57,525 nt of DNA from Caballeronia calidae (GTDB lineage Bacteria > Pseudomonadota > Gammaproteobacteria > Burkholderiales > Burkholderiaceae), in the NCBI RefSeq assembly GCF_900044055.2, contig NZ_FCOX02000048.1, forward strand, positions 1-57,525. Reading direction: 5' to 3'. The notes under the pieces are model-generated. The model was not told the origin of the DNA. It saw only the letters and a list, made by a program, of their open reading frames with translations, and did no database searches. The translations under genes and the position numbers were made by a program. Positions within the stretch are counted from its first letter, which is position 1. Each line of letters opens with the position of its first letter. Of the stretch, positions 33,689 to 42,051 are shown in pieces.

Positions 33689-35053
33689 TCAGGAATGGGT
33701 CGCGTCGGTTCCTACCCGAAGCGCGCGTCTGGGCAGCCCGATCAGGACCGTCAGACAACCGATCAGCACGACCGCGGTCAACGCGAGCAGACCCGTCTGA
33801 ATGCTGCCCGTCGCGCCCTTGATCCAGCCGATCACGGTCGGGCTGACGAAGCCGCCGAGGATGCCGAGCGAGCTGATCACCGCGATGCCCGCCGCCGCGG
33901 CGTTGCGGCCGAGGTACGTCGGCGGAATCGACCAGAAGAGCGAACCGCCGCCGAAGATGAAGAACGAGGCCACGCACAGCAGCGCCATGACCGGAGCGAT
34001 GCCCGCATGGACGAAGGACGTCGACGCCAGCGCGATGGCGCCGATCGCGAGCGTGCCGCCGACATGCCAGCGGCGTTCGCCGAAACGATCCGAGCTGCGG
34101 CTGATGACGAGCACGCCGACCGCGCCGAAGAAGTAGGGCACGGCGGTGAACCAGCCGATCGTCGATACGTTGGCGATGCCGATGCCCTTGATGATCGTCG
34201 GCAGCCAGAACGTCATCGTGTAGACGGCGCACGCGCAGCAGAAGTAGATGAACGCGAGCACGTAGGTCATCGGATCGGTCAGTGCGGCAAGGAGCTTGCC
34301 GTGTCCGTGTCCGCCGTGCGCGGCGTCATCCTTGTGGTCGGCGTTCATGGCCGCGCGCACGGTCTCTTTCTCGGCATCGTCGAGCCAGGCCGCGTCGTCG
34401 GGCTTGTTCGGCAGCATGCGGTAAAGGAGAAAGCCGAGAAGGACGGTCGGCAAGCCTTCGACGATGAAGAGCCATTGCCAGCCGTGCATGCCGCCGAACC
34501 CTTCCATGCCGCTCATGATCATGCCGGAGAGCGGGCCGCCGAGCACGCCGGTGATCGGCATGCCGAAGAGGAAGAGGCCGGTGACGCGGCCACGTCGCTG
34601 GCTCGGATACCAGTACGTGAGATACAGGATGATGCCGGGAAAGAAGCCCGCCTCGAAGATGCCGAGCATGAGGCGGATCGCATAGAACTGCCACGGCGCG
34701 GAGACGAAAGCGGTGGCCGCCGACGTGAGGCCCCACAGCACCATGATGCGAAGAAACGTCAGCCGCGCGCCGATCTTTTCGAGCAGCAGGTTGCTGGGCA
34801 CTTCGAACAGCAGATACGTGACGAAGAAGATGCCGGCGCCGAGGCCGTACACGGCATCGGAGAACGCGAGATCCTGCTTCATCTGCAGTTGCGCGTAGCC
34901 GATGTTGATGCGGTCGAGAAATGCGAACACGTAAGCGATCAGCACGAGCGGCATGACGCGCAAACTGATCTTGCGAAAGACGGTGTCTTCGTCGGAGCGG
35001 CCGGGCGAACTGTCGATGACAGCGGCGCCGGCCAGCGAACGAGTGCGATTCAT
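33689..35053 (-). CDS. MFS transporter (ACS family) upstream of BKACE operon
   Basis: A 454-residue, 12-helix permease with the ACS signature FAFLDRINIGYAQLQMKQDL and GIFFVTYLLFEVPSNLLLEKIGARLTFLRIM. The central loop carries an unusual His/Gly stretch (DDAAHGGHGHGKLLAAL). I chose the ATG with GGGAGA upstream; the frame runs nine codons farther. It is 34 bp from the BKACE gene and likely imports that pathway's substrate. The substrate class of ACS transporters is usually organic anions, so a quaternary amine such as carnitine would be atypical. Confidence 0.85.
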   Translation of the reverse strand: MNRTRSLAGAAVIDSSPGRSDEDTVFRKISLRVMPLVLIAYVFAFLDRINIGYAQLQMKQDLAFSDAVYGLGAGIFFVTYLLFEVPSNLLLEKIGARLTFLRIMVLWGLTSAATAFVSAPWQFYAIRLMLGIFEAGFFPGIILYLTYWYPSQRRGRVTGLFLFGMPITGVLGGPLSGMIMSGMEGFGGMHGWQWLFIVEGLPTVLLGFLLYRMLPNKPDDAAWLDDAEKETVRAAMNADHKDDAAHGGHGHGKLLAALTDPMTYVLAFIYFCCACAVYTMTFWLPTIIKGIGIANVSTIGWFTAVPYFFGAVGVLVISRSSDRFGERRWHVGGTLAIGAIALASTSFVHAGIAPVMALLCVASFFIFGGGSLFWSIPPTYLGRNAAAAGIAVISSLGILGGFVSPTVIGWIKGATGSIQTGLLALTAVVLIGCLTVLIGLPRRALRVGTDATHS

Positions 35054-35107
35054 TGCGTGTCTCCCTGTCTGGTATGACACGCATTATTTGGGCGCGGGGT
35101 TATTGGA

Positions 35108-35127
35108 ACTGTCGATCGGACGACAGT
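35108..35127. promoter_or_regulatory. Inverted repeat between Crp-type gene and MFS gene
   Basis: ACTGTCG (35108-35114) and CGACAGT (35121-35127) form a perfect 7-bp palindrome with a 6-base spacer, 55 bp upstream of the MFS start. It may be the operator of the adjacent Crp/Fnr-type regulator or that gene's terminator. Confidence 0.4.
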
Positions 35128-35152
35128 CCGGGTCAGCGTATACGCGAGGGCC

Positions 35153-35857
35153 TTATTGCGCGAGAGCCTGCAGCCCCGGCAGATCCAGTATGACGATTTC
35201 GCCGTATTCCGCGCGCACGAGGCCGGCGTTCTTGAAGCGGTTCATCGCCTTGTTGCAGGTCTGGCGCGATACGGCCGCGAGATTCGCGAGTTCCTCCTGC
35301 GAAATGCGCAGATTGCTCGTGCCGCTCGCGTTCGACAGCGGATGAATCATGCCCACCAGCGCCCGCGCGACGAGACTGTCGGTATCGAGCAGCCCGTGCG
35401 CCGCGGCGACGGCCATGAACCAGTGCAGGCGTTCGTTGACTTGCCACAGCAGGAACTCGTTGAACGAAGGCTGATGGTCGCGCAGCCAGTTGAACGTGGC
35501 GAGCGGAATCTGCGCGACGCGGCTGTCGCGCAAGGCGATGAGATCGGACTGGCGTGGCGCATTGCGAATCAGCGTGCCTTCGCCGAACCAGCTTCCGGCG
35601 GACTGGCCGCCGAGGGTCACGGTTTGCCCGTCGCGCGCGGTGATCGACCACTTGATGAGGCCTTCGAGCATGCCGAACCACACATGCTGCCGCTCGCCAT
35701 GATGCCCGAGCACCTGACCCATGGCGACGGCGCGCTCGGACGCTTCCGCACGCACGCGCGCTTGCGCGGATGCGTCGAGCCGCGCGAACCACGACGATTG
35801 CGCGAGCAGTTCGTCCAGCGTGAGTGATGGGGCGCTCGTGCGCTTGCGTCGCGTCAT
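35153..35857 (-). CDS. Crp/Fnr-family regulator without iron-sulfur cysteines
   Basis: A 234-residue regulator: cyclic-nucleotide-binding beta barrel (about 15-135, LEGLIKWSITARDGQTVTLGGQSAGSWFGEGTLI) and C-terminal winged HTH (RISQEELANLAAVSRQTCNKAMNRFKNAGLVRAEYGEIVIL). It lacks the N-terminal Cys cluster of FNR and the recognition helix (SRQTCNKAM) differs from the E-x2-S-R type, so it reads a different site. It sits upstream of the MFS-BKACE-dehydrogenase operon in the same direction and 89 bp from the divergent thioesterase gene; it may control either. An in-frame ATG at 35914 is an alternative start. Confidence 0.85.
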   Translation of the reverse strand: MTRRKRTSAPSLTLDELLAQSSWFARLDASAQARVRAEASERAVAMGQVLGHHGERQHVWFGMLEGLIKWSITARDGQTVTLGGQSAGSWFGEGTLIRNAPRQSDLIALRDSRVAQIPLATFNWLRDHQPSFNEFLLWQVNERLHWFMAVAAAHGLLDTDSLVARALVGMIHPLSNASGTSNLRISQEELANLAAVSRQTCNKAMNRFKNAGLVRAEYGEIVILDLPGLQALAQ

Positions 35858-35946
35858 GGGCTGGGGCTCACGATTGTCGCGGGATCGACAGTGTCGGGGA
35901 ATCGCGAGGCGCACAATATCGGTAATCGAAGGAGGATCATGGGCTC

Positions 35947-36360
35947 ATGAGCAAAGAAACTATCTACCGTATCGACGTGCAGTTCGGCGATTGCGACCCG
36001 GCGGGCATCGTCTTCTTTCCGAACTTCTCGCGCTGGATGGACGCCGCCTCGCACGATTATTTCATTCAGTGCGGCCTGCCGCCATGGCGCGCGATGACGG
36101 ACCTGCCGAACTGCATCGGCGCGCCGCTTCTCGAGATGCACACGCGCTTTCATACCTCGGTAACGTATGGGGAAACCGTGGAGGTGCATAGCAGCATCGA
36201 GGAGTGGCGCGGGAAAGTGTTCATCCAGAATCATCGCATCATGCGGGGCGATACCTTGATCTGCGAAGGCCGCGCCACGCGCGCCCTGTGCGTCAAGCAG
36301 GCCGACGGACGCCTCAAGGCCGTGCCCGTGCCCGAGTTCATCCAAGCAGCCTGCTCATGA
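35947..36360 (+). CDS. 4HBT-family acyl-CoA thioesterase
   Basis: The 137-residue single hot-dog-domain protein has the 4-hydroxybenzoyl-CoA thioesterase motif GDCDPAGIVFFPNFSRWMDAASHDYF, whose Asp in D-P-A-G-I-V is catalytic. It hydrolyses an aryl- or acyl-CoA. Two roles are open: release of an aromatic acid such as 4-hydroxybenzoate, or release of betaine from betainyl-CoA in a carnitine-like pathway formed with the genes at 31784-33654. GGAGG occurs about 17 bp upstream of the start. An SDR gene follows after 11 bp in the same transcript. Confidence 0.82.
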   Translation: MSKETIYRIDVQFGDCDPAGIVFFPNFSRWMDAASHDYFIQCGLPPWRAMTDLPNCIGAPLLEMHTRFHTSVTYGETVEVHSSIEEWRGKVFIQNHRIMRGDTLICEGRATRALCVKQADGRLKAVPVPEFIQAACS

Positions 36361-36371
36361 TGGAGGACGCC

Positions 36372-37145
36372 ATGACGATATCGACAACTCAGCGCGTGCT
36401 GGTTACGGCCGGCGCGAGCGGCATCGGCCACGCGATCACCGAGGCGTTCGTGTCCGCGGGCGCGAAGGTTTTCGTCTGCGACATCGATGAAGCCGCGTTG
36501 CAACGATTGCAGGAGCAGATGCCGGGCGTCGTGACATCGGTATGCGATATCGGCGATCGCGCCGCGGCTGCGCGCATGGTCGACGATGCCGCGGCCGCGC
36601 TCGGCGGCATCGATGTGCTCGTCAATAATGCGGGCATCGCCGGTCCTGCCGCCAGTGTCGCGGACATGGACACGGATGCGTGGGAGAGCGTGTTGCGCGT
36701 GAATCTCACCGGCACCTTCATCGTGACGCAACATGCGATTCCTCATCTGAAGCAGTCGGACGCGGGCACGATCGTGATCATGTCGTCGCTCGCGGGCCGG
36801 TTCGGTTATCCGAACCGCAGTCCTTATGCGGTGACCAAATGGGGGCTGGTCGGATTCGCCAAGACCTTGGCGCGCGAGCTCGGCGAATTCGGCGTTCGGG
36901 TCAACGCCATTCTGCCGGGCGCGGTGAAGGGCCCGCGCATGCAGCGCGTGCTGGAGGGGCGCGCGTCGGTGAGCGGTCGCAGCGTGGCCGAGGAAGAAGC
37001 GTCGGCGCTCGCGAATCAGTCGATCAAGCGTTTCGTCGATCCGGCGGATATCGCCGCGCTCGCAGTGTTTCTCGCATCGAGTGCGGGACGGTCCATCTCC
37101 GGCCAGATCATTCCGATCGATGGCGATTCGCAAAGCGCGTCGTGA
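36372..37145 (+). CDS. Short-chain dehydrogenase/reductase
   Basis: The 257-residue classical SDR has the cofactor loop TAGASGIGHAI (one T-A-G variation of the usual T-G-x3-G-x-G), NNAG, the active-site SS...YAVTK (Ser, Tyr165-region, Lys) and a Gly-Asp end. Asp at the end of strand 2 (VCDIDEA) points to NAD. The substrate is not evident. GGAGG lies at the right spacing. It is coupled with the thioesterase and converges with benE, 6 bp apart. Confidence 0.85.
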   Translation: MTISTTQRVLVTAGASGIGHAITEAFVSAGAKVFVCDIDEAALQRLQEQMPGVVTSVCDIGDRAAAARMVDDAAAALGGIDVLVNNAGIAGPAASVADMDTDAWESVLRVNLTGTFIVTQHAIPHLKQSDAGTIVIMSSLAGRFGYPNRSPYAVTKWGLVGFAKTLARELGEFGVRVNAILPGAVKGPRMQRVLEGRASVSGRSVAEEEASALANQSIKRFVDPADIAALAVFLASSAGRSISGQIIPIDGDSQSAS

Positions 37146-37151
37146 TTCCGC

Positions 37152-38357
37152 TCAACGTTTCCGCTTTGCGCTTCCGAGTATCAGATGCGCGAGCGTGCCG
37201 AGCACGATGCCCCAGAACGCCGAACCGAGACCGAGAAAACTCATGTTGGACGCCGTCGCGATGAACGTGATGAACGACGCTTCGCGATGCGCTTCGTCCT
37301 GCACCAGCCCGACGATATTCGCCGCGATCGCGCCGAGCAGCGCAAGTCCCGCGAGCACGGCGACGAACGCATTCGGCAGCGCGGCGAACAACATGACGAC
37401 GGTGCCGGCGAAGCATCCGCCGATCAGATAGAACAGCCCGTTCGCGATGCCCGCCACATAACGGCGCTGCGGATCACGATGCGCGTCGGGGCCGGTGCAC
37501 AGCGCAGCGGTGATCGCCGCGATGACGATCGTGATGCCGCCCGAGAACGCAACCAGCACCGACGCGAGACTCGTCCCGATGAGAACAGGGCGGCTCGGCG
37601 TCTGATAACCGGACGCGCGCAGAATCGCGAAGCCGGGCAAAAACTGACCCGTCAGACTGACGATGACGAGTGGCACCGCGAAGCTCACGGTCGATTGCCA
37701 GGTCCACGTGGGCATCGTGAAGACGGGGCGCGTGAGGTGAAAACTGACCGACTCGAAATGCGTGAGGCCGAGCCCCACGGCGAGCGCGCCGCCGAACGCC
37801 AGCACGAGAATGAGGCAGTAACGCGGCGCCCATCGGCGGAAAACGAGAAAGCTCGCCAGCATGCCGAAAGCGAGCCATGGCGTGACCGCAACCGACTTGA
37901 ATACGTTGACGCCAAACTGAAAGAGGATGCCCGCCATCATGGCGCAGGCGATTCCTTTCGGTATTCGCTTGACGATCTGATCGAACAGGCCCGACACGCC
38001 GAGCGCGAAAATGCACGCGCCCGCGACGATATACGCGCCGATCGCCTCGCTGACCGGCATGCCCGGAAAGAGCGTGACCAGCAAGGCCGAGCCGGGCGCG
38101 GACCACGCGGTGATGATCGGCTGCTTCAGCCACCAGCTGAGCGCGATGCCCGACGCCGCCGCGCCCATCGAAATGGACCAGACCCACGACGCGACGACAT
38201 CGTTGCCGACATGCGCGGCATGCGCGGCCTGAAAGAAGATCGCGAGCGGCCCGGCATACGAGATGATCACCGCCAGCAGCCCGGCGGTGACAGCCGATAC
38301 CGACCACGTCCCTTTCGGGGCAGCGGGCAACAACGTGCTTTCCGTCTCGCGCTTCAT
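37152..38357 (-). CDS. benE: Benzoate/proton symporter
   Basis: A 401-residue inner-membrane protein with about 12 hydrophobic segments matching BenE: ISYAGPLAIFFQAAHAAHVG, SWVWSISMGAAASGIALSWWLKQPIITAWSAPGSALL and NVFKSVAVTPWLAFGMLASFLVFRRWAPRY. It imports benzoate with protons. It starts 17 bp after the catC stop and is read in the same direction, so catB-catC-benE form one leftward operon. A second benzoate carrier (BenK type) is encoded at 46339. Confidence 0.92.
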   Translation of the reverse strand: MKRETESTLLPAAPKGTWSVSAVTAGLLAVIISYAGPLAIFFQAAHAAHVGNDVVASWVWSISMGAAASGIALSWWLKQPIITAWSAPGSALLVTLFPGMPVSEAIGAYIVAGACIFALGVSGLFDQIVKRIPKGIACAMMAGILFQFGVNVFKSVAVTPWLAFGMLASFLVFRRWAPRYCLILVLAFGGALAVGLGLTHFESVSFHLTRPVFTMPTWTWQSTVSFAVPLVIVSLTGQFLPGFAILRASGYQTPSRPVLIGTSLASVLVAFSGGITIVIAAITAALCTGPDAHRDPQRRYVAGIANGLFYLIGGCFAGTVVMLFAALPNAFVAVLAGLALLGAIAANIVGLVQDEAHREASFITFIATASNMSFLGLGSAFWGIVLGTLAHLILGSAKRKR

Positions 38358-38374
38358 GCGTGCGGTGCGCCGTT

Positions 38375-38653
38375 TCAGCGAATGGACGACGGATGATGCG
38401 CGAGCGCGGTCACCTTCATCGTCATGTACGGGAACAAAGGCAGGCCCGAGAGAATCGTGTGCAGTTCGTCATGCGAGTCCACATCGAAGACGCTGTAGTT
38501 CGCATATTCACCGACCACGCGATGCAGTTGCTGCCACTTCCCTTGCCGTTGCAGCTCCTGCGAGTACTCCTTCTCGCGTGCCTTGATTTCATCGGCCTTC
38601 GTAGCAGGCATGTCGTGCGGCAGATGTACGTCCATTCTCACCAGATAAAGCAT
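38375..38653 (-). CDS. catC: Muconolactone isomerase
   Basis: The 92-residue protein reads MLYLVRMDVHLPHDMPATKADEI and ends LPLFPYMTMKVTALAHHPSSI, the conserved ends of CatC, which forms a decamer and converts muconolactone to 3-oxoadipate enol-lactone. It follows catB by 16 bp. The next pathway gene, catD, is not in the window. The length matches the family (92-96 residues). Confidence 0.95.
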   Translation of the reverse strand: MLYLVRMDVHLPHDMPATKADEIKAREKEYSQELQRQGKWQQLHRVVGEYANYSVFDVDSHDELHTILSGLPLFPYMTMKVTALAHHPSSIR

Positions 38654-38669
38654 GATTGTCCTCGTTGTC

Positions 38670-39797
38670 TCAGATGTTCTTGTCGCGACGATAGAACGCG
38701 AGCTTCTCTTCATCGATCTGAAGACCCAGGCCCGGTCCTTCCGGCATGTGCAGATCGAAGTCGCGGTATTGCGGTCGCGCCGTGACGATGTCGTCCTTCA
38801 ACAGCAGCGGCCCGAACAGCTCCGTGCCCCACGCAAGCTGCGGCAGCGCGCTGAAGCCGTGCGCCGATGCAATCGAACCGATGCTGCCTTCGAGCATCGT
38901 GCCGCCGTACAGCGACACGCCGGCCGCATCGGCGATGGCGGCGGTGCGGATCATGCCGTAGATGCCGCCGGACTTCGCGATCTTCAGCGCGAACACATCC
39001 GCGCATGCATGGCGCACGAGTTCGAGCGCGTCTTCCGGACCCGTCACGGCTTCGTCGGCCATGATCGGCACGATGAAGCGCGCAGCGAGTCGCGCGAGCG
39101 CGCTGCGCTGCTCGCGCGGCGTCGGCTGCTCAATGAGGTCGATGCCCGCGGCTTGCAAGGCTTCGATACCGAGCGCGGCATCGGCTTCGTTCCAGGCCTG
39201 ATTCACGTCGACGGTGACTTTCGCGCGATCGCCGAGCGCCGCCTTGATCTTCGAGACATGCGCGACGTCATCGCGTACGCTGCGGCGGCCGATCTTCAGC
39301 TTGAACGTGTTGTGACGGCGTTCGGCCAGAAGCATCTCGGCTTCGTCGATATCGCGCTGGGTATCGCCGCTCGCGAGTGTCCACAGCACCGGCAGCGTCT
39401 TGCGCACCGCGCCGCCGAGCAGCGTGGACACCGGCACGCCCAGGCGCTTGCCCTCTGCATCGAGCAGCGCCGTTTCGATCGCGCACTTGGCGAAGCGATT
39501 GCCGCGCGCGATCTTGTTCAGCCGGAGCATCGCGGCGTTGATATTGGTCGCGTCCTGTCCGACGAGCGCGGGCGCAAGATAAGTGTCGATGGTCAGCTTG
39601 ATGCCTTCGGGACTTTCATCGCCGTAAGACAGGCCACCGATGGTGGTGGCTTCGCCAATGCCCTCGATGCCGTCGCTCGTGCGCAGACGAACGATGACGA
39701 GGGTTTGCTGCTGCATCGTCGCCATCGCGAGTTGATGCGCACGGATGGTCGGGAGATCAACCAGAATCGCTTCGACGGAGGTGATTTGGGCGTTCAT
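38670..39797 (-). CDS. catB: Muconate cycloisomerase
   Basis: The 375-residue enolase-superfamily enzyme turns cis,cis-muconate into muconolactone. It has the N-terminal cap (VEAILVDLPTIRAHQLAM), the catalytic K-x-K (FKLKIGR) and the metal ligands in VTVDVNQAWNEADA, DLIEQPTPR and PIMADEAVTGPEDA. The start is the ATG at 39797; the open frame before it crosses the operator. The CatR-type box ATAC-N7-GTAT lies 83-97 bp upstream. Confidence 0.95.
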   Translation of the reverse strand: MNAQITSVEAILVDLPTIRAHQLAMATMQQQTLVIVRLRTSDGIEGIGEATTIGGLSYGDESPEGIKLTIDTYLAPALVGQDATNINAAMLRLNKIARGNRFAKCAIETALLDAEGKRLGVPVSTLLGGAVRKTLPVLWTLASGDTQRDIDEAEMLLAERRHNTFKLKIGRRSVRDDVAHVSKIKAALGDRAKVTVDVNQAWNEADAALGIEALQAAGIDLIEQPTPREQRSALARLAARFIVPIMADEAVTGPEDALELVRHACADVFALKIAKSGGIYGMIRTAAIADAAGVSLYGGTMLEGSIGSIASAHGFSALPQLAWGTELFGPLLLKDDIVTARPQYRDFDLHMPEGPGLGLQIDEEKLAFYRRDKNI

Positions 39798-39879
39798 ACC
39801 TGAAATGTCGGAATGGATGGGTTGCTGAAGTATTGCGCGCCCATTTGCCGCGTGTCCAACACCGTTGACGTCTAGTGCC

Positions 39880-39894
39880 ATACCCCCGAGGTAT
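39880..39894. promoter_or_regulatory. CatR/BenM-type operator before catB
   Basis: ATAC-CCCCGAG-GTAT is a perfect ATAC-N7-GTAT palindrome, the known recognition sequence of the CatM/BenM/CatR LysR regulators. It lies in the short catR-catB gap, upstream of catBC-benE. Confidence 0.85.
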
Positions 39895-39902
39895 GGCGCG
39901 CG

Positions 39903-40826
39903 TCATTGCCCCCGAACCGTGCGCGGGGTATAGGTTATCCGTTCTTCTTCGTACAGCCGGTAGATGAGTTCGAGCATTTCCTTGATGTCGCGCGATTCGT
40001 CGAGCGCCCGCATGCTCATGATGATGGGCGAAACGAGTGTGGGGTCGTCGAGTTCCTTGTAGCTCACGTCGTCGCGCTTGAGGCCGTAGACGCTGCTCGG
40101 CACGACGGAAATGCCTTCGCCCGCCGCGACCAGCCCCAGCGCGATCTGCAGCTCGCGCACTTCGTAGATCTTGCGGGGCGCGAGCGCGCGGTCCTGAAAC
40201 GCCGAAAGCACCTGATCCGCATAACTCGGGCGCGGCGCTTTCGGGAAGATGATCAAGGTCTCGTTGATGAGGTCGCGCAGCGAGAGCACGGGCTTCGCGA
40301 GCGAAAGCGGATGCCCGACCGGCAGCGCGACGATCAGCTTCTCTTCGCGAAGAATCACGCGGCGGATGTTCGCATCCTCATGACGAATGCGGCCGAAGCC
40401 GACATCGATGCGGCCATCCTTCAACGCGCGGATCTGGTCCATCGTCGACATTTCGTGGAGACTCAGTTCGACGGTGGCGTTCTCGTCGCGGAAACGCCGG
40501 ATGATCTTCGGCAGCATGCCGTACAGCGTCGAGCCGACGAAACCCACCGAAAGACTGCGTTCGATATTGCCCACACGCCGCGTCATCGATTCGAGCTCGG
40601 CGGTCTGCGCCAGCAGCTGCACGGCATGCGAATAAAAGAACTTGCCGGTCTCTGTCAGCTTCAACGGGCGTGAGTTGCGTTCGAATAGCTGCACGCCGAG
40701 CGTCTCTTCGAGTTGCTGTATCTGACGGCTCAGCGGCGGCTGGGCGATGTGCAGCCGCTGCGCGGCGCGCGTGAAGTTGCGTTCCTCGGCAACCGCCACG
40801 AAGTAGCGCAGATGTCGCAGCTCCAT
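39903..40826 (-). CDS. catR: LysR-type regulator of benzoate/catechol genes
   Basis: The 307-residue LTTR begins MELRHLRYFVAVAEERNFTRAAQRLHIAQPPLSRQIQQLEE, as in CatR, CatM and BenM. The effector domain includes VGFVGSTLYGMLPKIIRRFR and GRIDVGFGRIRHEDANI, also close to that group, whose inducers are cis,cis-muconate and benzoate. It is codirectional with catB and divergent from catA. AGGAGG precedes the start, and an imperfect operator touches that region, which suggests autoregulation. Confidence 0.9.
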   Translation of the reverse strand: MELRHLRYFVAVAEERNFTRAAQRLHIAQPPLSRQIQQLEETLGVQLFERNSRPLKLTETGKFFYSHAVQLLAQTAELESMTRRVGNIERSLSVGFVGSTLYGMLPKIIRRFRDENATVELSLHEMSTMDQIRALKDGRIDVGFGRIRHEDANIRRVILREEKLIVALPVGHPLSLAKPVLSLRDLINETLIIFPKAPRPSYADQVLSAFQDRALAPRKIYEVRELQIALGLVAAGEGISVVPSSVYGLKRDDVSYKELDDPTLVSPIIMSMRALDESRDIKEMLELIYRLYEEERITYTPRTVRGQ

Positions 40827-40830
40827 CTCA

Positions 40831-40866
40831 ATACCTCCTGGATATAGCCCAATACTAAATCAGTGT
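40831..40866. promoter_or_regulatory. Paired imperfect CatR-type sites between catR and catA
   Basis: Two near-matches to ATAC-N7-GTAT stand exactly 21 bp apart: ATAC-N7-ATAT at 40831-40845 and ATAC-N7-GTGT at 40852-40866, each with one mismatch. Two sites on the same helix face are the usual LTTR recognition/activation arrangement. The first is only 4 bp from the catR start codon. Confidence 0.65.
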
Positions 40867-41003
40867 TGGACCGGGCCTCTTTACGTCGACTATTCTGCTT
40901 TCACGCTCTGTTTCAGCACCCGATTATACCTTCCGAGCATATCTCCGCCGGCGCTGAAGCAAGGGTAAACCCCACCAGAAAATTGCGAGATTCAGGAGCA
41001 GAC

Positions 41004-41939
41004 ATGAGCATCAATGTGTTCGATACGAAGGAAGTGCAGGACCTGTTGAAGGCCGCTGCCAACCTCGGAGGTCAGGACGGCAGTGCTCGCACCAAGCAGA
41101 TTACGCATCGCCTGTTGAGCGACTTGTTCAAGGCGATCGACGACCTCGACATGACGCCCGATGAAATCTGGGCCGGCGTCAATTACTTCAACAAGCTGGG
41201 CCGCGACGGCGAAGCGGCGTTGCTCGCCGCCGGCCTCGGCCTGGAAAAGTATCTCGACATCCGCATGGATGCAGCGGACCGCGAAGCCGATATCCACGGC
41301 GGCACGCCGCGCACGATCGAAGGCCCGTTGTATGTCGCCGGTGCGCCGGTGCGCGACGGCGTGTCGAAGATCGACGTCAATCCCGACGAAGCCGCCGGCC
41401 CGCTGGTTATCAGCGGCACGGTCACGGGCCCGGACGGCAAGCCCGTTGCGAATGCGGTCGTCGAATGCTGGCACGCCAACTCGAAGGGCTTTTATTCGCA
41501 CTTCGATCCGACCGGCGCGCAAAGCGATTTCAACCTGCGCGGCGCGGTCAAGACGGGCGCCGACGGCAAGTATGAATTCCGCACGCTCATGCCGGTGGGC
41601 TACGGCTGCCCGCCGCAAGGCGCGACGCAGCAATTGCTCGACTCGCTCGCACGCCATGGCAATCGTCCGGCGCACGTGCACTTCTTCGCGACCAGCGAGA
41701 AGCATCGCAAGCTGACGACGCAGATCAACATCGAAGGCGATCCGCTGATCTGGGACGACTTCGCTTATGCGACCCGCGAAGAGCTGGTTCCGCATGTCGT
41801 CGAAAAGACCGGCGGCGCGGCGCTCGGACTGAAGGCCGATGCGTACAAGGAAATCGTGTTCGACATCCAGTTGACTCCGCTGGTGCAGGGCAAGGACAAC
41901 CAGATCGTCTATCGCCCGCGCGTATCCGCCACGGCGTAA
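41004..41939 (+). CDS. catA: Catechol 1,2-dioxygenase
   Basis: The 311-residue intradiol dioxygenase splits catechol to cis,cis-muconate. The four ferric-iron ligands fall at Tyr164 (KGFYSHFD), Tyr200 (GYGCP), His224 and His226 (RPAHVHFF), the same numbers as the Acinetobacter enzyme. The N-terminal helical dimerisation domain with lipid-binding groove (about 1-100) is present. AGGAG precedes the ATG at 41004. It lies upstream of benABCD, 112 bp apart, so both may be in one transcript. Confidence 0.96.
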   Translation: MSINVFDTKEVQDLLKAAANLGGQDGSARTKQITHRLLSDLFKAIDDLDMTPDEIWAGVNYFNKLGRDGEAALLAAGLGLEKYLDIRMDAADREADIHGGTPRTIEGPLYVAGAPVRDGVSKIDVNPDEAAGPLVISGTVTGPDGKPVANAVVECWHANSKGFYSHFDPTGAQSDFNLRGAVKTGADGKYEFRTLMPVGYGCPPQGATQQLLDSLARHGNRPAHVHFFATSEKHRKLTTQINIEGDPLIWDDFAYATREELVPHVVEKTGGAALGLKADAYKEIVFDIQLTPLVQGKDNQIVYRPRVSATA

Positions 41940-42015
41940 GCGCCGAATCGCGGCGCCGGCCGATTGCGCCGTCGCCGCCTGAATCTCCGCAAGAAATCAT
42001 TCGACACCGATGCCG

Positions 42016-42035
42016 GCGCTCCGTGAGCGGAGCGC
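42016..42035 (+). promoter_or_regulatory. Hairpin between catA and benA
   Basis: GCGCTCCG and CGGAGCGC form a perfect 8-bp stem with a TGAG loop, ending 4 bp before the benA ribosome site (AGGAG). No T tract follows, so it is more likely an RNA-processing or stability element, or an attenuator, than a full terminator. Confidence 0.5.
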
Positions 42036-42051
42036 GCATAGGAGAGCACAC

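Noticed and set aside
33677..35077. 466-codon forward frame opposite the MFS gene
   Set aside because: Same mirror effect of a transporter gene: highly charged, no motif.
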